Made by a program: the position numbers and the translations under genes
Shown here: positions 1 to 11,691 of the stretch, piece by piece
How positions within the stretch are numbered: the stretch's first letter is position 1
Layout of the letters: every line of letters begins with the position of its first letter
Source: Zopfochytrium polystomum
Taxonomy: Eukaryota; Chytridiomycota; Chytridiomycetes; Chytridiales; Chytridiaceae
Assembly (NCBI GenBank): GCA_025765615.1
Contig: JAIVFJ010000004.1
Location: forward strand, 496,001 to 560,000
Direction of reading: 5' to 3'
Length of the DNA stretch: 64,000 nt
The notes under the pieces: generated by a model
Seen by the model: the letters and a program-made list of their open reading frames with translations, nothing else
What the model was told of the DNA's origin: nothing
The model's database searches: none

Positions 1-570
1 GAGTCCGCCGCCTTCTCCGAGTAGTGCATTGGTGCGCCCGCGTCCCTCCACCACTGCAGCACCGCCACCCGCCCGAGCCGGCTGGCCTCGTCGATTGCCA
101 GCCGCGCAAAGTCCGAGGCGCTCCGCGACCGTCGCTGCTGCTTGTGCTTGGTGGCGTCCGAGTCCCAAATGTACGCCACGGGCAGCCTTCGCGCCTTGAG
201 CCACTCCAGGACAAGGATGTTGCCCTCCATGATGGCGTTCCACGCCGCGTCCAGCCACCGCAGCTTGGGTATGTCCCGCTCCCGCCCGTGCGCCAGCCGA
301 AAGTCGAGCTGCGCGACGTCGCCGCGGTGCGCGGCCTTGAGCAGCGATCCTGGCGACGAGTTGAGGGCGGCGGCTTGGATGCGCGGCAGTCGAAAGAGAG
401 CGGCGAGGAGAAGGCGATCTCGCAGGGGCAGGAATGCGCAGACTGCGGAGGCGGCCGCCCACGGGAGGACGGCGCTGGCATTGGCGCTGAGAAGCTGCTC
501 CTTGTCGCTTGCGTCGTCGATTCCGCCGCCGGAGCTGCTGGGTCCTGGTTTGTGTGGGTGGCGCGGCCAT
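1..570 (-). CDS. F-box/ankyrin-like repeat protein, N-terminal part (runs off the window)
   Basis: On the minus strand an ATG at 570-568 opens a reading frame that changes by +1 within about 30 codons. After that it is continuous to the window edge. The product has an Asp/Ser-rich leader, then an F-box-like hydrophobic helix (LPWAAASAVCAFLPL followed by RDRLLLAALF), then ankyrin-like units. Recognisable pieces are LLKAAHRGDV, WNAIMEGNILVLEWLKARR and ASRLGRVAVLQWWRDAGAPM. The alternating 'GH/GN-hxVLxWWK' pattern is typical of the large ankyrin-like families of chytrid fungi, which usually act as protein-interaction scaffolds. Seen: the repeats and the frame change. Inferred: one extra base between about 510 and 560, since no in-frame ATG precedes the repeats otherwise. 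The C-terminal part lies outside the window. A T-rich tract (599-624) lies just upstream of the start. Confidence 0.6.
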   Translation of the reverse strand, partial: MAAPPTQTRTQQLRRRNRRRKRQGAASQRQCQRRPPVGGRLRSLRIPAPARSPSPRRSLSTAAHPSRRPQLVARIAAQGRAPRRRRAARLSAGARAGAGHTQAAVAGRGVERHHGGQHPCPGVAQGAKAARGVHLGLGRHQAQAAATVAERLGLCAAGNRRGQPARAGGGAAVVEGRGRTNALLGEGGGL

Positions 571-787
571 GATAACTGACAAGCCAGAATTTTCTTCCTT
601 TTTTTTTTTTCTTTTTTTTTTTTTCTTTCTGGAACTTATCAAATCTCGAGGATGATCCCTCTCCCTCATCTTATTTTATTACGATCGTGCAATCACAGAT
701 ACCTGGCGAAGGACGACGCGTTGTTAAACCGCATACACAAAAAGGAAAATTGGCAGATAAAGGGAAAGAGAAAGAGAGAGATGCCAC

Positions 788-3700
788 TTACAAACTGGCC
801 GCAAAGACAATGTCACGTTTTATCTTATTGATGCCTACACAGACAGGGAAGCAAAAGTGGAAATTAGGCCGCGCATCGAATAGGGAATCCCAAAAAATTA
901 TTCTAAAGATTTCGACAAACGCTAAAAAGCTAACCTTCCGAGAACTTGGTCTCCAACTCAGAGTTCCCGATGCACTTGGCCGCGTTCACCATTTCCCGCA
1001 GCAGCTCCTCGAGCATCCGGAACATGCGGATAATGCTGCCTTCGTACACGTCCGTCTTTTTGCAAATGTCGGCAAACTTTGCGCCCTTCGCCCACGCGTA
1101 AGTGATCGCCATCAACTCCATCCGGAACGACTGCACGTATTCGCCCTCGTCCACGGCCATCTTGCACTCGACCGCAATGCGCGCCACCTCTCGCGCCGCA
1201 TTTTGCATCGCCTTGTAAGGGATGCTGAGCTCCTCCGGCAGCGGCGCCGTGTTTTCTTCCTGCGGTTGATTTTTTGCCGTGAAACGGTAACCCGGGGGGA
1301 AATGGCGAGGGGGTGAGATTCATGTGCAAAAAAGCGAAATGCGAGCAGCGTGCCTAGGACCCGAACCTTTTCTCCGTGACAGAAGCAGCTCAGCACCGCG
1401 ACGCATTGCTCGACAGACAAATCGCCAAAAAAGCCATTCAGGAGCATCTCCGTCAGCAAAAGCTCATCGCCTGCGCTGATCTCGCACGCGACGCGGCCCT
1501 TCATTTCAATGACGTCGTTCACCGACGTGAATCCTAGTCTCCGCAGGACTCTCCGCCGATTCTTGAGATCGTCCAGCTGCAGAACGCTTTCGATATCTTT
1601 CATCCCTTTCTTCAACTGCTTCATCTTTTGGATCAGCTTGATCTTGGCGATGTAAGCGTTGTAGATTTCAGGAAGATCTGGCCGATTGCAGAGAGGGTTG
1701 CTACTGAGCTTCGATTCGAGAACTTCAATTTTCTGAGAGGAAACTTTTGATAAACACAAAGACATCCCTTTAACTGTTGTAGTAAACAAAGACTCACCCG
1801 AATCAACTTCTTAAAGCTCTCGTCCTTGATTCCCATGTCCTCGATCGGGTCCAGCCGTCCGATTCCGTCTGGGAATCGCTTTTCCACCTCCTTGAGTGTT
1901 TTCTTCATCTGGTTCCGTCCATCCGCCGACTTTAAATCCTTCGGAGGGAACACCCTTACCACACTCAGGCCATCCAAAGCCGATAGATCGCACGAAACAA
2001 CGACCATCTCCCCGCCGCCCGGTAGGTCCTTCGGACACGGTTTCAGCGTCGCCCGGTCCCCACGTCCAGCAGCCTGCGCATCAACCCCAGGGGCAGCGTG
2101 AACCAGCACATCGACGATATACTTTGGGCCCTGGTACTCTTCTGGTTGTTGCCGAGACTGCGCGATGCGCTTTTGGAAGCCGACGACGATGCCCCAGCCA
2201 AAATCTTCGGCGGCGGATGCTGCCATGTCGTCGATGATTTCTGTTTCCTCCTCCTCCTCCGCACCTGCAACTGCAGTCTTGCTGGTGGTCTTCGACTTTG
2301 GATCTGTCGTGGCAGGAGTCGGCTGCCGTGGAGTTGCCCCTTCGGGTTGAGAATTTCACGCGGACGAGCCGCCCTGACTGTAAGAAGGGAAGGCAGTAGG
2401 CTTCGTGGTTCACGACATCTCGGAAATCCTGCTTGTAGTTCTCCAGCTGGGCACGAATGTTGTAGTACGCTGCAATGTGTTCTTCTTCGGGGACCTTTAA
2501 AGATGCAAGTCGCCTTTCATAGATTTCGTAGTCTATTGCAAATCATTAGCTTCGAGCTTTTCTGGTTTCAGTGAACGATTTCTACCTTTTTGGAGGGCCG
2601 GGATTTTCGCCAAGCTTTGGAACTGATAAAAGCTACGTTCTAGCATGTATTCGCAACTGATTCCTTCGATTCGCATTAAGTTTAATATCATGTTATAGTT
2701 GAGGTGGAAGGCGGAGTTCAGCCGATCACTAACACCCTTGAGCATGCCCTTGGCGACTTCCGGCTCCAGCTTTTCGTCGACCATGACGACAACGATTCCA
2801 CGATCATCCAATCCACGCCGTCCAGCACGACCGCTCATCTGGATGTACTCTCCACCCGTCAGCCAGCGATTTTTCGCTCCGTCCCACTTTTTCACGGCAG
2901 TAAACACGACTGTCTTCGCGGGCATATTGAGACCGATCGAGAATGTCTCTGTGGCGAAGAGGACCTTAAGGAGTCCCTCTTGGAAGAGAATCTCAATAAC
3001 CTCCTTCAAAATAGGCAAGAGACCAGAGTGATGGATTCCGATTCCTCGTTTCAGAAGCGGCAAAATATGTGCGATTTGTGGAAGCGATCGATCATCCTCG
3101 CTCAACGACTGAATCGCGTTCTGGAACACCGAAGAGATCATTTCCTTTTCGGTTTGGTCGTTGAAGTCGAGTTTGGAGAGTTGCAACGCATTCTTCTCGC
3201 ACTCTCGTTTAGAGAAGGAGAAGACAATCACGGGATGATAGTTCCTCATCATAAGCATTTTTATAAGCTTAGACAAGTCCTGCTGCGCGACTGTTACGAA
3301 CTTTTTTGTGAGCTTTCTTCACCCTCGATCCATCTCAAGAAACAAAATCTAACCTTGTTTCTTGGGATCTCCACGGTTTCCGTCTCGGGATCGCTTTGGT
3401 GCGTTGTCGTAATCGGCCAGATTTCCAACTGCCCGCTGAAAGTTATCTTCGCGAAATACGCTCTTCTCGTCGACGACGAGATGGATGCCTTCTGCACCGG
3501 CTGGGAACAAGTAATGCTGAAGAGGAGTTGGGCGGTAGTCGGTATACACGATATGACAGGGTTGTTGGTGAATGTTGCAAATCCATTGCGCGAACTCCAT
3601 TGCATTCGGAATTGTGGCAGACAGAAAAACATGGTGGACTTGGTCTGGTAAAAGAATAATCGTCTCCTCCCAGACAACACCACGAGCTGCAAATGATTTG

Positions 3701-4803
3701 TAAGTGTTATACTCGCCACGTAACAAAATCTTGCTGAACCCACATAGATCGCGCATGTAGTGAACTTCGTCGAATATGACCCAACCCACTTCGCGCATCA
3801 TTTCGCTACCGCGGTACAGCATGGACCGTAGAATCTCAGTCGTCATCACAACGCATCCGGCGCCTGGATTGATTGTAACATCGCCTGTCATGAGACCCAC
3901 GTCGCCGAATTCTGCCAGAAGCTCACGGTACTTCTGGTTTGACAAAGCCTGGACAACACGCGTTACCTATTGCAAGTGCAAAAAATGACAGCTTGCCGAG
4001 TGCCTCTGACCTTGATCGGACTGGTGTAAATAACCCTTTGCCTCTCCTTCAAACTCTGCGCAATCGCGTACTCTGCGACGACTGTTTTGCCAGCGGACGT
4101 GTGCGCAGCCACCAGCACGGATTCGTTCCTCTGAATTGCATGAATTGCCGTGGTCTGAAACGGATCCAGAGTGAAGGGGTATGTTCTTGCTGGAACCGCA
4201 GGCGGAACGTGCTCGGTAATTGGAACGTAGTCGTAGTCTGGCGGAATCGCTACTTGGTGCCGAACTGAGTGCCGGATGCTCATGTTCACTTTCCCCCCGG
4301 CCGCCGGAGTAGGCGCTGAGGATGCCGACGGGTCTACGGCTGCCGCACCGTTCGATTCCTTCGCTCCCTGCTGCGCCTTTTTCCCTTGCTGCTGCTGTTG
4401 CTGCTGTGCTGGTGGCTTCTGAGGCTTTGAGGGAGCAGAGTTGCCTCCAAGAGTGTCGGCTGCCAAGGACGAACTCTTTCTCGACACCCTGGACAGTCTC
4501 GTCCGTCACCCGCACTTGAGCCGCCAACGTTTTGAGGGAGCGGAAGTTGTCAACTCCGGAAGGTAGATCTGTTCTGATCTTCTTGTTCGAAGTTGAGGGC
4601 TTGCCGGAGGCGGAAGAGGATGCGGATGCACCAGGTTCGCCATCGAGATTCCGCTTCGGCTTGGATGGCGGTTGCTTCGACGCCGACGACGACGACGAGG
4701 ACGAGGAAGGCAGCGCGTAGGGTACGGACACGGGCATGTCGACGTCGTCCTCCTCATCGCCGAATCCGGCGAAAAGGTCGTCCGTTCGGCGCCCAGCAAA
4801 CAT
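788..4803 (-). CDS. MTR4: ATP-dependent RNA helicase Mtr4 (Dob1), exosome/TRAMP cofactor
   Basis: Ski2-like DExH RNA helicase that feeds nuclear RNAs to the exosome in the TRAMP complex. Starts at ATG 4803 with an acidic/Ser-rich leader, then the near-invariant Mtr4 core: [39 protein letters not shown] (Walker A), [14 protein letters not shown], the DEVH box, [44 protein letters not shown] and [12 protein letters not shown]. The arch region ([26 protein letters not shown]) and the C-terminal helical domain ([20 protein letters not shown]) follow. The last small exon ends in [13 protein letters not shown] at 788. Several introns are clear, for example after SPIK and before the last exon (GT...TGTGTAG). 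Two frame changes of +1 fall in poorly conserved stretches: one near 4490 in the N-terminal leader, one near 2350 between GRLVRVK and the acidic linker. Both could be extra bases. It shares a 149-bp gap with divergent MTD1. Confidence 0.95.
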
Positions 4804-4952
4804 TGGGGTGTCGGTGACAGTGGCAGGTGAAGAGGGGTCCTTGGAATAGGAAACCGCCGCGTTGAGAGCCGATGTTCGACTTTCTTTCTTTCTTTCTTTT
4901 CTTTGCTTTTTTTTCTGGTGTCCATCTTGTCAGCCGTGATCCCTCGCTCAAG
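4804..4952. promoter_or_regulatory. Short divergent intergenic region MTR4/MTD1
   Basis: Only 149 bp separate the ATG of MTR4 (minus) from the ATG of MTD1 (plus), so both core promoters must lie here or overlap the 5' ends. It holds a pyrimidine-rich run on the plus strand (about 4880-4915, CTTT units). No TATA box or named factor site is recognised. Confidence 0.5.
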
Positions 4953-6234
4953 ATGCCAACCGTGATAAGCGCTGCAACTGTTTCCGCTCAGTTCATGTAA
5001 GAGAACAAGAGACTTTTTCGGCGTGGACGCGCTGCTGACGCGAAGGTCATTCGTAGCGAGCAACTGAAGGCCGACGTGGCTCTCCGGGAACCGATCCCGC
5101 TCCTGGTCGGCTTCCTCGCCAACGAGGATCCCGCCGGTAACCAACCACCGACTCTTCCCACCGGAAATCGGAATGCTTGCTGCTGACGATTCCACTCCCC
5201 CAAATGCGTTGACACTCTCATGATTTCCTCGCTTCACACAACGGAAAGCGAAGCGATACGCGGAGTGGACGGCCAAAACTTGTCGCGACGCGGGGTTTCG
5301 TTTCGAACTCAGAGAATGCAGCAAGAACGAGCTTGAAGACAAGCTGTTTGAGGCGAACAAGGATCCCAACGTCAATGGGATTATGATCTACTATCCCGTG
5401 TATGGCGGAACCCAGGTTTGCCATTTCGCTTCGGGAATCCTTTAGTCGTGCTGTCCGATACTCATTCTTTCTTCTCGAAACAGGATCAGTACCTTCAGAA
5501 CAGCGTCAGCGTCAAAAAGGATGTTGAGGTTGGCGAAGCTTCGCTGCTTTCATCACTCTCGGCCGCTGACAGCTCCATTCCCGCAGGGGCTCTGCCACAC
5601 ATACCGGTACAACATGTATCACAACATCAGATTCCTTGATGACGAACAGAAGTTCAAATGCATAATTCCTTGCACACCTCTTGCTGTTGTCAAGGTATGA
5701 GCTTTGGGCGTTGATTGTTTTAGTTCCACTTGCAGTAACTCCTGTAAGATTCTTGAGCACATTGGCGTCTACAACCCAATTCTGCCGTACGGCAACCGTC
5801 TCCACGGCCGTACCATCACGATCATTAACAGGTCGGAGGTAGTTGGGCGCCCGCTAGCCGCTCTCCTCGCCAACGACGGCGCCAAAGTGTTCTCGGCTGA
5901 CGAAAACGGGCTCGTGGAGTTCCACCGTGGGGCCGGCATCGCGCTCCGAAAGCACGAGGTTTTCGATACTGCGGCAACCCTCAATGACGCGCTTGCCGCT
6001 TCGGACGTCGTGATTACGGGCGTTCCAAGTCCAGCGTTCAAAGTGAAGACCGAGCTCCTTAAAGAAGGCGTCGTCGCCATCAACTTTTCGACTGCGAAGA
6101 ATTTCGAGGAATCGGTCAAGGAGAAAGCGTCGATTTACGTTCCATCTGTTGGAAAAGTGACCGTCGCAATGCTGTTGCGGAATTTGCTAAGGCTGCAAGA
6201 GTACCAGCAGAAAGGGATTGTGCCGAGCCTATAA
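4953..6234 (+). CDS. MTD1: NAD-dependent 5,10-methylenetetrahydrofolate dehydrogenase (Mtd1 type), 6 exons
   Basis: Cytosolic one-carbon enzyme oxidising methylene-THF to methenyl-THF with NAD, the monofunctional fungal type. Exons fit exactly at 4953-4996, 5057-5136, 5249-5415, 5484-5528, 5587-5694 and 5749-6234, with GT-AG boundaries and matching phases. They give 309 aa, against about 320 in yeast. Motifs in order: LLVGFLANEDPA, KRYAEWTAKTCRDAGF, DPNVNGIMIYYPVYGGTQ, IIPCTPLAVVKILEHIGVY, then the Rossmann domain (INRSEVVGRPLAALLANDGA), DVVITGVPSPAF, NFSTAKNF and VPSVGKVTVAMLLRNLLRL. The start is the first ATG and is followed by a short hydrophobic leader as in the yeast protein. The final ORF is undisturbed and shows no frame problem. 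It could only be confused with bifunctional DHCH enzymes, which differ in the INRSEVVGRP region. Confidence 0.95.
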
Positions 6235-6383
6235 CAGTATCTGCCTTCCTTCAAAATTTGTTGTTGCATCGCCCTCTTTTCCACTATTGAACAAGCATTT
6301 GACACTTTCGGGCAACAAAAAAGTACAGTTTTTATCCCCTTATCCATTTGTCGCGCTGCTCCGCCCCCTTATGGCGCTAACTC

Positions 6384-7019
6384 TCATCGCGCCTCGTCCC
6401 CAAACAACTTCTGCACGCGTTTCAAGACGGAATCTGAAAGTAAGAGTTATGACCCTAGCGATGACGGTGCGATAAGTAACGATGGCAACATACCTTTCGC
6501 GGGGTCATAAGGATGATCCTTCGAAGGGATTTCCAAGATTGTTGGGAATGCCGCGTGGTGGTCATCAATTAACGCTCTTATGTCCTCTGCAATCTAAAAA
6601 GATGCGCGCAGAGTGAGTTTTCAGCATAAATTGGGCATGATTGATATCTTACGTGCTGGTTAATGAGAATGATTCCAATATCTTTTCGTTTCAAGAAGTC
6701 CAGGAAGGATTCTTCCAGCTTGGCCAGGGGCGTCTCTAATAGTTAACATGCGGCTTCAGCCAAAACGCGCCAATAAACGGAAACCACAACTCAACTAGCG
6801 TCAACGACCAAAAAGTTCGAGTTCTGCTTTGCATCGATGTGGCCAACGCCAGCAAGTAAGAGTCCTGTCACGGTGTCCTGTCATAAAACGCGCAACGAAA
6901 GCACAGGAGCGTCAGGCTCATTTTTGCCGATGAAGGGACGTCGCAAACATAAGGCGGCTGATTTCGATTACCTCATCGCCGATGACGGCGATCAGCGTCC
7001 TGTCCTTCTGGTAAGCCAT
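6384..7019 (-). CDS. VMA7: V-type proton ATPase subunit F (Vma7), 5 exons
   Basis: Central-stalk subunit of the V1 sector of the vacuolar H+-ATPase. Exons on the minus strand are 7019-6972, 6877-6796, 6735-6653, 6593-6494 and 6433-6384. All boundaries are GT-AG and phases join cleanly to 120 aa, the usual family length of about 118. Signature segments: [75 protein letters not shown] and the C-terminal [16 protein letters not shown]. The protein was invisible as one ORF because every exon is under 100 nt. It is convergent with MTD1 (about 150 bp between stops) and divergent from the CDP-alcohol phosphotransferase gene. Confidence 0.96.
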
Positions 7020-7504
7020 TCGCGTTCGGAGTCGCGGAGTGTTGGGGAGCTTGGGGGTGGCGGCGGTTTTGTCGGAGCAGATCTCCAGCCCTCGACAAGT
7101 CGAATCTTTGTGGCTTTGAATACAAACCCTGGGCTCTTGGGCCACATAGTACGCCATTCGGACGGAAAACGTTGAACACATGTACCGGCTCTCTGCCGTT
7201 AGCTGTTGCCTTAAGGTCTTCCTGGGGTCAAATGCTGCATTTGGACTGGTGAAGTTTGGTGACCAAGGGAGAGCGCGGCTCTTTTTCTTCTTCAAACTAG
7301 CAGAAGCTCTTTCGCTCCGGGTTGAACGAAGCCCTGCCTCCCTCAATAGTTGCCCTGCACCTTGGTTGTTCGTCTTGAAGTAGTGGTATTTGCAAATGGA
7401 GAGAGAGTGTGTGTGTCTGAACGGCTGGAGGGGATGTTGGTGGGAGTGGGAGATCCCAAAAAGTGGGGAGCAAGTCTTGACTTGGACAAAAAACCGATCG
7501 AGAG
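7020..7504. promoter_or_regulatory. Divergent intergenic region VMA7 / phosphotransferase gene
   Basis: This 485-bp stretch must contain both promoters. Open frames here on both strands carry no recognisable domain. A T-rich/pyrimidine tract (7279-7290) and a GTGTGTGT run (about 7408) are present; no named element is recognised. Confidence 0.4.
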
Positions 7505-9588
7505 ATGGGCCGGCCAGAAGGGTCGTACTTCATTGACTCAGATGTGCTCGGTCTTCGCAACTACAAATACCACTCCATAGACCAGTCGATCATCGCAAAC
7601 TATATCCTCAACCCGTACTGGTGGTCTCAAGTTATCAAATTGTTTCCATTATGGGTTGCGTGAGTATGAGTTGTGCTTGTAAATCCATTCTTTCTTTTTT
7701 TGCACCATCTTGACTGCCTGTTCGCTCATCACAGACCAAACCTGATAACCCTAATCGGGTTCCTTTCCGTCGTTGTCCATTTGGTGGCTCTTCTCTTTTT
7801 CTCGCCCGCTCTCGAAACGCCATGTCCAGACTGGGTATACTTGAGGTTTGTTTCGACCGTGATCAGGCTGATCGTTGTCTAAAACATTGGACAGCTGCGC
7901 GATCGCGTTCTTCTTTTACCAAACCATGGATGCCATCGATGGCAAGCAGGCGCGCAGGACGGGAACCTCAGGACCGCTCGGGGAGCTCTTTGATCAGTTC
8001 GGTGTTGTTCGGACTTATTCAGCTTGTGTCTGACACTTTTCATACTTAGCGGATGCGACGCATTGAACTGTGGACTGTTGAGTATCCTGGGACTGCATAC
8101 GTTTTGCGTTCCACAGTCCCCGTTTTTCATCTTCTCCACGTTCTGCAGTTGAGTTTATGTTTGAAGGATCTAGTACTTGAGCATGAACTCATTTCGCCAT
8201 AGCCCTCTCCAGCTTCTACCTGAACACGTGGGAGGAGTACCACACCGGCACCCTGTTCTTGAGTGTGCTGAGTGGGCCCATCGAAGGACTCTTTGCGACC
8301 ATCGCATTCTTCTTAATTCGCTACGCGTACGGCCCGGATGTGTTTACTATGTCTCTGCGGAAAGGGTTCCCGGATTGGGCTGTGCAATACGTCGGTGGCC
8401 GTGATGCTGTCCCTGACGTCCCATTTTTCGTTATTATGTTTGGAATCGGCATAATTGTTGTAATTTTCAACGCCATTGGCAGGTTCGTTGGCTTCAGTTT
8501 CCACGCGCGATTGAAAACTTCTAATTCGAGCTTGTTCTAGCACCTACAATGTAGTTGTCGCTGCTCGTGCGCGTGGGAAAAGCGTCCTGGCGCCTTTTGC
8601 TGGAGTGCTGCCCCTCTTGCTTACCATTAGCGGAGCCATTCTTTGGCTTTCAGTATCGCCAACTATTGTCACGACCCACCTTGTCCCGTTTTCGCTGCTG
8701 ATGACCCTGCTTCTTGGGTACCATGTCGGCCTAATCATCCTTGCACATGTAGCGAAGCGTCCCTTCCCATACTTTTCTTTCCCGTCCTCGGTAGTCCTTC
8801 TCGGAATTGCAGTTGCTGCAAGTCTCCAAGCTTGGGACGGAAGCGTCAGCTTCCGGGCAGTTGTCAGCGGTGTCGGCATTCAGGATGGCCGCGAGCCACC
8901 TTTACTTTCCATTTACGCCGCCTCGCTATCTGCGGCTGCACCCCAATGGCTGAAGACGGCTTGGAACATCTGGTTCTGGGAGAATCAGTGGGTCTCCGAC
9001 CTGATCGCCCCTATTACTTTGTTAAACCAGCGGTACAGCAACAGCAAGGCCTTCGCAAAAACGTTTTGGGGCCAACTGAGCGCAGCCGGTGCCTCTTTCA
9101 GCAAACCGTGGTGGCCGCAAGTCGTTTCGGCTATTCAAACCTTCGACTGGACTTTCCTCGGTCCGCCAGCCGCCCGACCTCGTGAACTGTCTAACCTAGC
9201 CTCGCTCCGAGCTTCAACCATCCTGCTGGCCGACAAGCCAGCGGTTCAAGTCATGGAGGGTATCGCTGTCTGGGGCTTGCTGTGGATATCAGCCGTCTTC
9301 TACCTTTGGCTAGCAGCCACCGTCATCACGGAAATGTGCGACATTTTCGACATTAACTGCATCACCATCAAGAAAAAGAAGGCTGCCTCCCCCGCTCAAG
9401 CGAAAGAGACCGAAGCGGCGCAGTCGGAAAACAGAACTCACGCGGACAACTCGAAACCCCAGAAGTCGAAAAAGAGCAGTCAGAAGCAAGAAACGAAGGA
9501 CGGCGGTATAGATGTGGCGCAAGTACTGAATTCCGGCGTCTCACGTCGCAGTCGTTCGGGCATTGGGATGTCAGATCCTTCTGAGTAG
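7505..9588 (+). CDS. Choline/ethanolamine phosphotransferase (CDP-alcohol phosphotransferase), 6 exons
   Basis: ER or Golgi membrane enzyme of the Kennedy pathway that transfers phosphocholine or phosphoethanolamine from the CDP-alcohol to diacylglycerol (CPT1/EPT1/CEPT family). Exons 7505-7659, 7735-7845, 7895-7996, 8050-8147, 8203-8482 and 8541-9588 join in frame to 597 aa. The N-terminus [12 protein letters not shown] and the full catalytic signature DG-x2-AR-x8-G-x3-D-x3-D are present, read across the exon 3/4 junction ([12 protein letters not shown], then GELFDHGCD). Then come [14 protein letters not shown] and many membrane helices. The C-terminal catalytic-membrane part ends in [19 protein letters not shown], as in yeast Cpt1/Ept1, followed by a Lys/Gln/Ser tail of about 70 residues. 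It is longer than the usual 390-410 aa because of an extra segment of about 100 residues (8830-9200) between membrane helices. CPT versus EPT specificity cannot be decided. Confidence 0.93.
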
Positions 9589-9960
9589 GCCACTGGGCCT
9601 TTTGCTTGCCGGGAACCTCGAGTTCGATGATGATGAAGTCTCGTCCAGTTTTGTTTTCTTCTCCTCTTTTATCTTGTTGCAGTCCCGAGGTTGCAAACGT
9701 ATTCAAGTTCTACTCTGGTTTTTTATCTCCATAAGTTGTTGGCCATTTACTTTCGTTCGTTCCATGGCCAATTGTGTCAGTTATTCAATGTAGAGGTAAC
9801 AGTTACGGCCTCACAAATTCCAATGGCTGAGCCACTGCCGTACACACCTTCCGTGACCCCAGACGAGAAACTGGGCCGTCTTCGGTGTCTCAGCCATGCT
9901 TGAACGTCTGCTCAAAGCCGAACAGCTTGAGATTGTCGACGCGCTTATAGATGTCAACTG
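9589..9960. other. Intergenic, no gene seen
   Basis: 372 bp between the phosphotransferase stop and the first BTB gene. Short frames only, moderately AT-rich. Nothing recognisable. Confidence 0.5.
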
Positions 9961-10839
9961 ATGACGGCAGATCGGACCCAGCTCAGTCCCCCGTCATTGC
10001 GCAAACTGTTCGGCATTCCCGAGCCGCCACCCCAAGCCGCCAGCTGGATCAACGATATCCGGACTGCCGATGTGATCGTGCAGATCAAACCATCTCATCA
10101 AACCCTTTACCTTCACAAAGCCGTTCTCGCTGCTGGAAGTGCTTTCTTTGAAGCGGCATTCAAATCTGGATTCAAGGATGCCACGTCCGGTTTCTTGACA
10201 TTAGACATAATGGCCAGCGACATTGCGATACACGCTTGTATCCAATTTATGTACGACGAAGCCAGGAGGATTGACCCGAAAGACAACCCAAAGGGACCTC
10301 GGCTTGTTCAGTCGGTTGAGTTTGTTGCTAGGAGCGATACAATTGGCGTGCTGCGCTGTGCGGACTACTTAGGCATGCCCTCTTTGGCCGAGGTTTGCCA
10401 CAAATGGTAACTACAATGTAAAGAGTTGGCCTCCAACCGCTGAGCAAGTTACCTCCAGTTTTTCGTCCCAATGGCGGCGCATCGTGGAAGCAACTGGCTT
10501 CAAGAGTGAAAACGTTCCTCAGCATTTGCTTGAGGAGATGTTGCCGCTGATCCCGCAGGTGGTAACAGTTGTTATATATCGTAACACCAGAGCTCATCGA
10601 ACAAGTATTATAAGGAAAATGGAGTCTACTGGCGAGTGTGGATCATACTGCATTGGGGGGCCACCCATAAAGATCCGCGCGCCCTTCGCGCCCTAATCCT
10701 GACGTTCGCGGTACCACTTCGCACCGATGAAGATTATCTCACAGGGAAGGATGCAGAGGAGTTCAATTGGTCATTTGGGGCAAGGGCAGAGAGCGTGTTG
10801 ACCTTGCCGTTGCTAGCGAAGTTGGTTCGACAGACATGA
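9961..10839 (+). CDS. BTB/POZ domain protein A, 3 exons
   Basis: 256-aa BTB-domain protein. Exons 9961-10406, 10459-10558 and 10615-10839 join in frame (phases 2, 0). Residues about 30-120 hold the BTB fold: TADVIVQIKPSHQTLYLHKA, then VLAAGSAFFEAAFKSGFKD and a later LRCADYLGMPSLAEVC. Behind it is a BACK-like helical tail (VPQHLLEEMLPLIP and WRVWIILHWGA, then AVPLRTDEDYL and LPLLAKLVRQ). BTB proteins commonly recruit targets to Cullin-3 or dimerise; the substrate is unknown. Exon structure and phases are the same as in the downstream paralogue at 11692-12644, which supports the splice choices. The exon 3 acceptor was chosen by alignment with that paralogue. Confidence 0.85.
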
Positions 10840-11691
10840 TGGACATTCGCAACAGCAGCTTTGAATGAAGCGTGTATTTACCATAATTCCTGCGCCGTGA
10901 CCATGCTGAAAACTGGGAGTTTGGTCCCAGCACTATCGTGGAAGACCAGCTAAATGCTATGAACGAACAATGCGCACATCAGAGAGTGACCACCCTTCAT
11001 GCCCATCGCCTGGTTTTCCCTCGTTCAGGAATCCTCGTGACAGTAGAGTCTCATTTTGACTGGGCTTTCCGACGCCCCCCTCTCCCTCAACTGCCTCGCT
11101 CCGAAGTTGGCGGAACGAGGCAACATTCGTCACTGTGCACCTTTTGCCGAAGCAGAGCACGCCCCTCGAATTGTTGCAACTCCCCAGAGAGCGCCTCAGT
11201 CGTCGCAGTCGCTTAGTAAAACGCTGGATCGAACTGAGCGAGCGAGTGGGTCTTTAATGCTTGGCAGAGGCGAATGAGCTACATGAATAAAGTTCTCCGG
11301 GTTTATCCACCTCTCTGTCTTGTATTCTATGGGGTACGGAACGCATTCCGGCACGACGAGTTTCCTCTCGGCGCGTGCATGAAGGTGGCTCGCGAAATTT
11401 GGGGAGAAAAAGTGGAGGGAAATTGACCTTTTCTCTGCTCTCAAAGTTGGTTAAGTAGAGTACTTTCCGGCTTCCATGTCATAATTGGGGCCAAAAGGCC
11501 TCGGGAAGTTGAATCCGTCAAGTGCATCACAAAGTCGAGACGATCGCACCCAAACGTATTGCCAATTACGGATCAATCTGAGCTATGAGCAAGATCAACT
11601 CGATGCTTACTTTTTGATCAGTCGTTGAAGTATGGGTCAATGGAATGAAGGAGAAAAAAAGATAAAAATAAGCCTCGGTGACTGCGCCACC
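10840..11691. other. Intergenic between tandem BTB genes
   Basis: About 850 bp with short frames on both strands and no domain I can recognise. A near-Kozak context (gccaccATGg) marks the start of the next gene at its right end. Confidence 0.5.
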
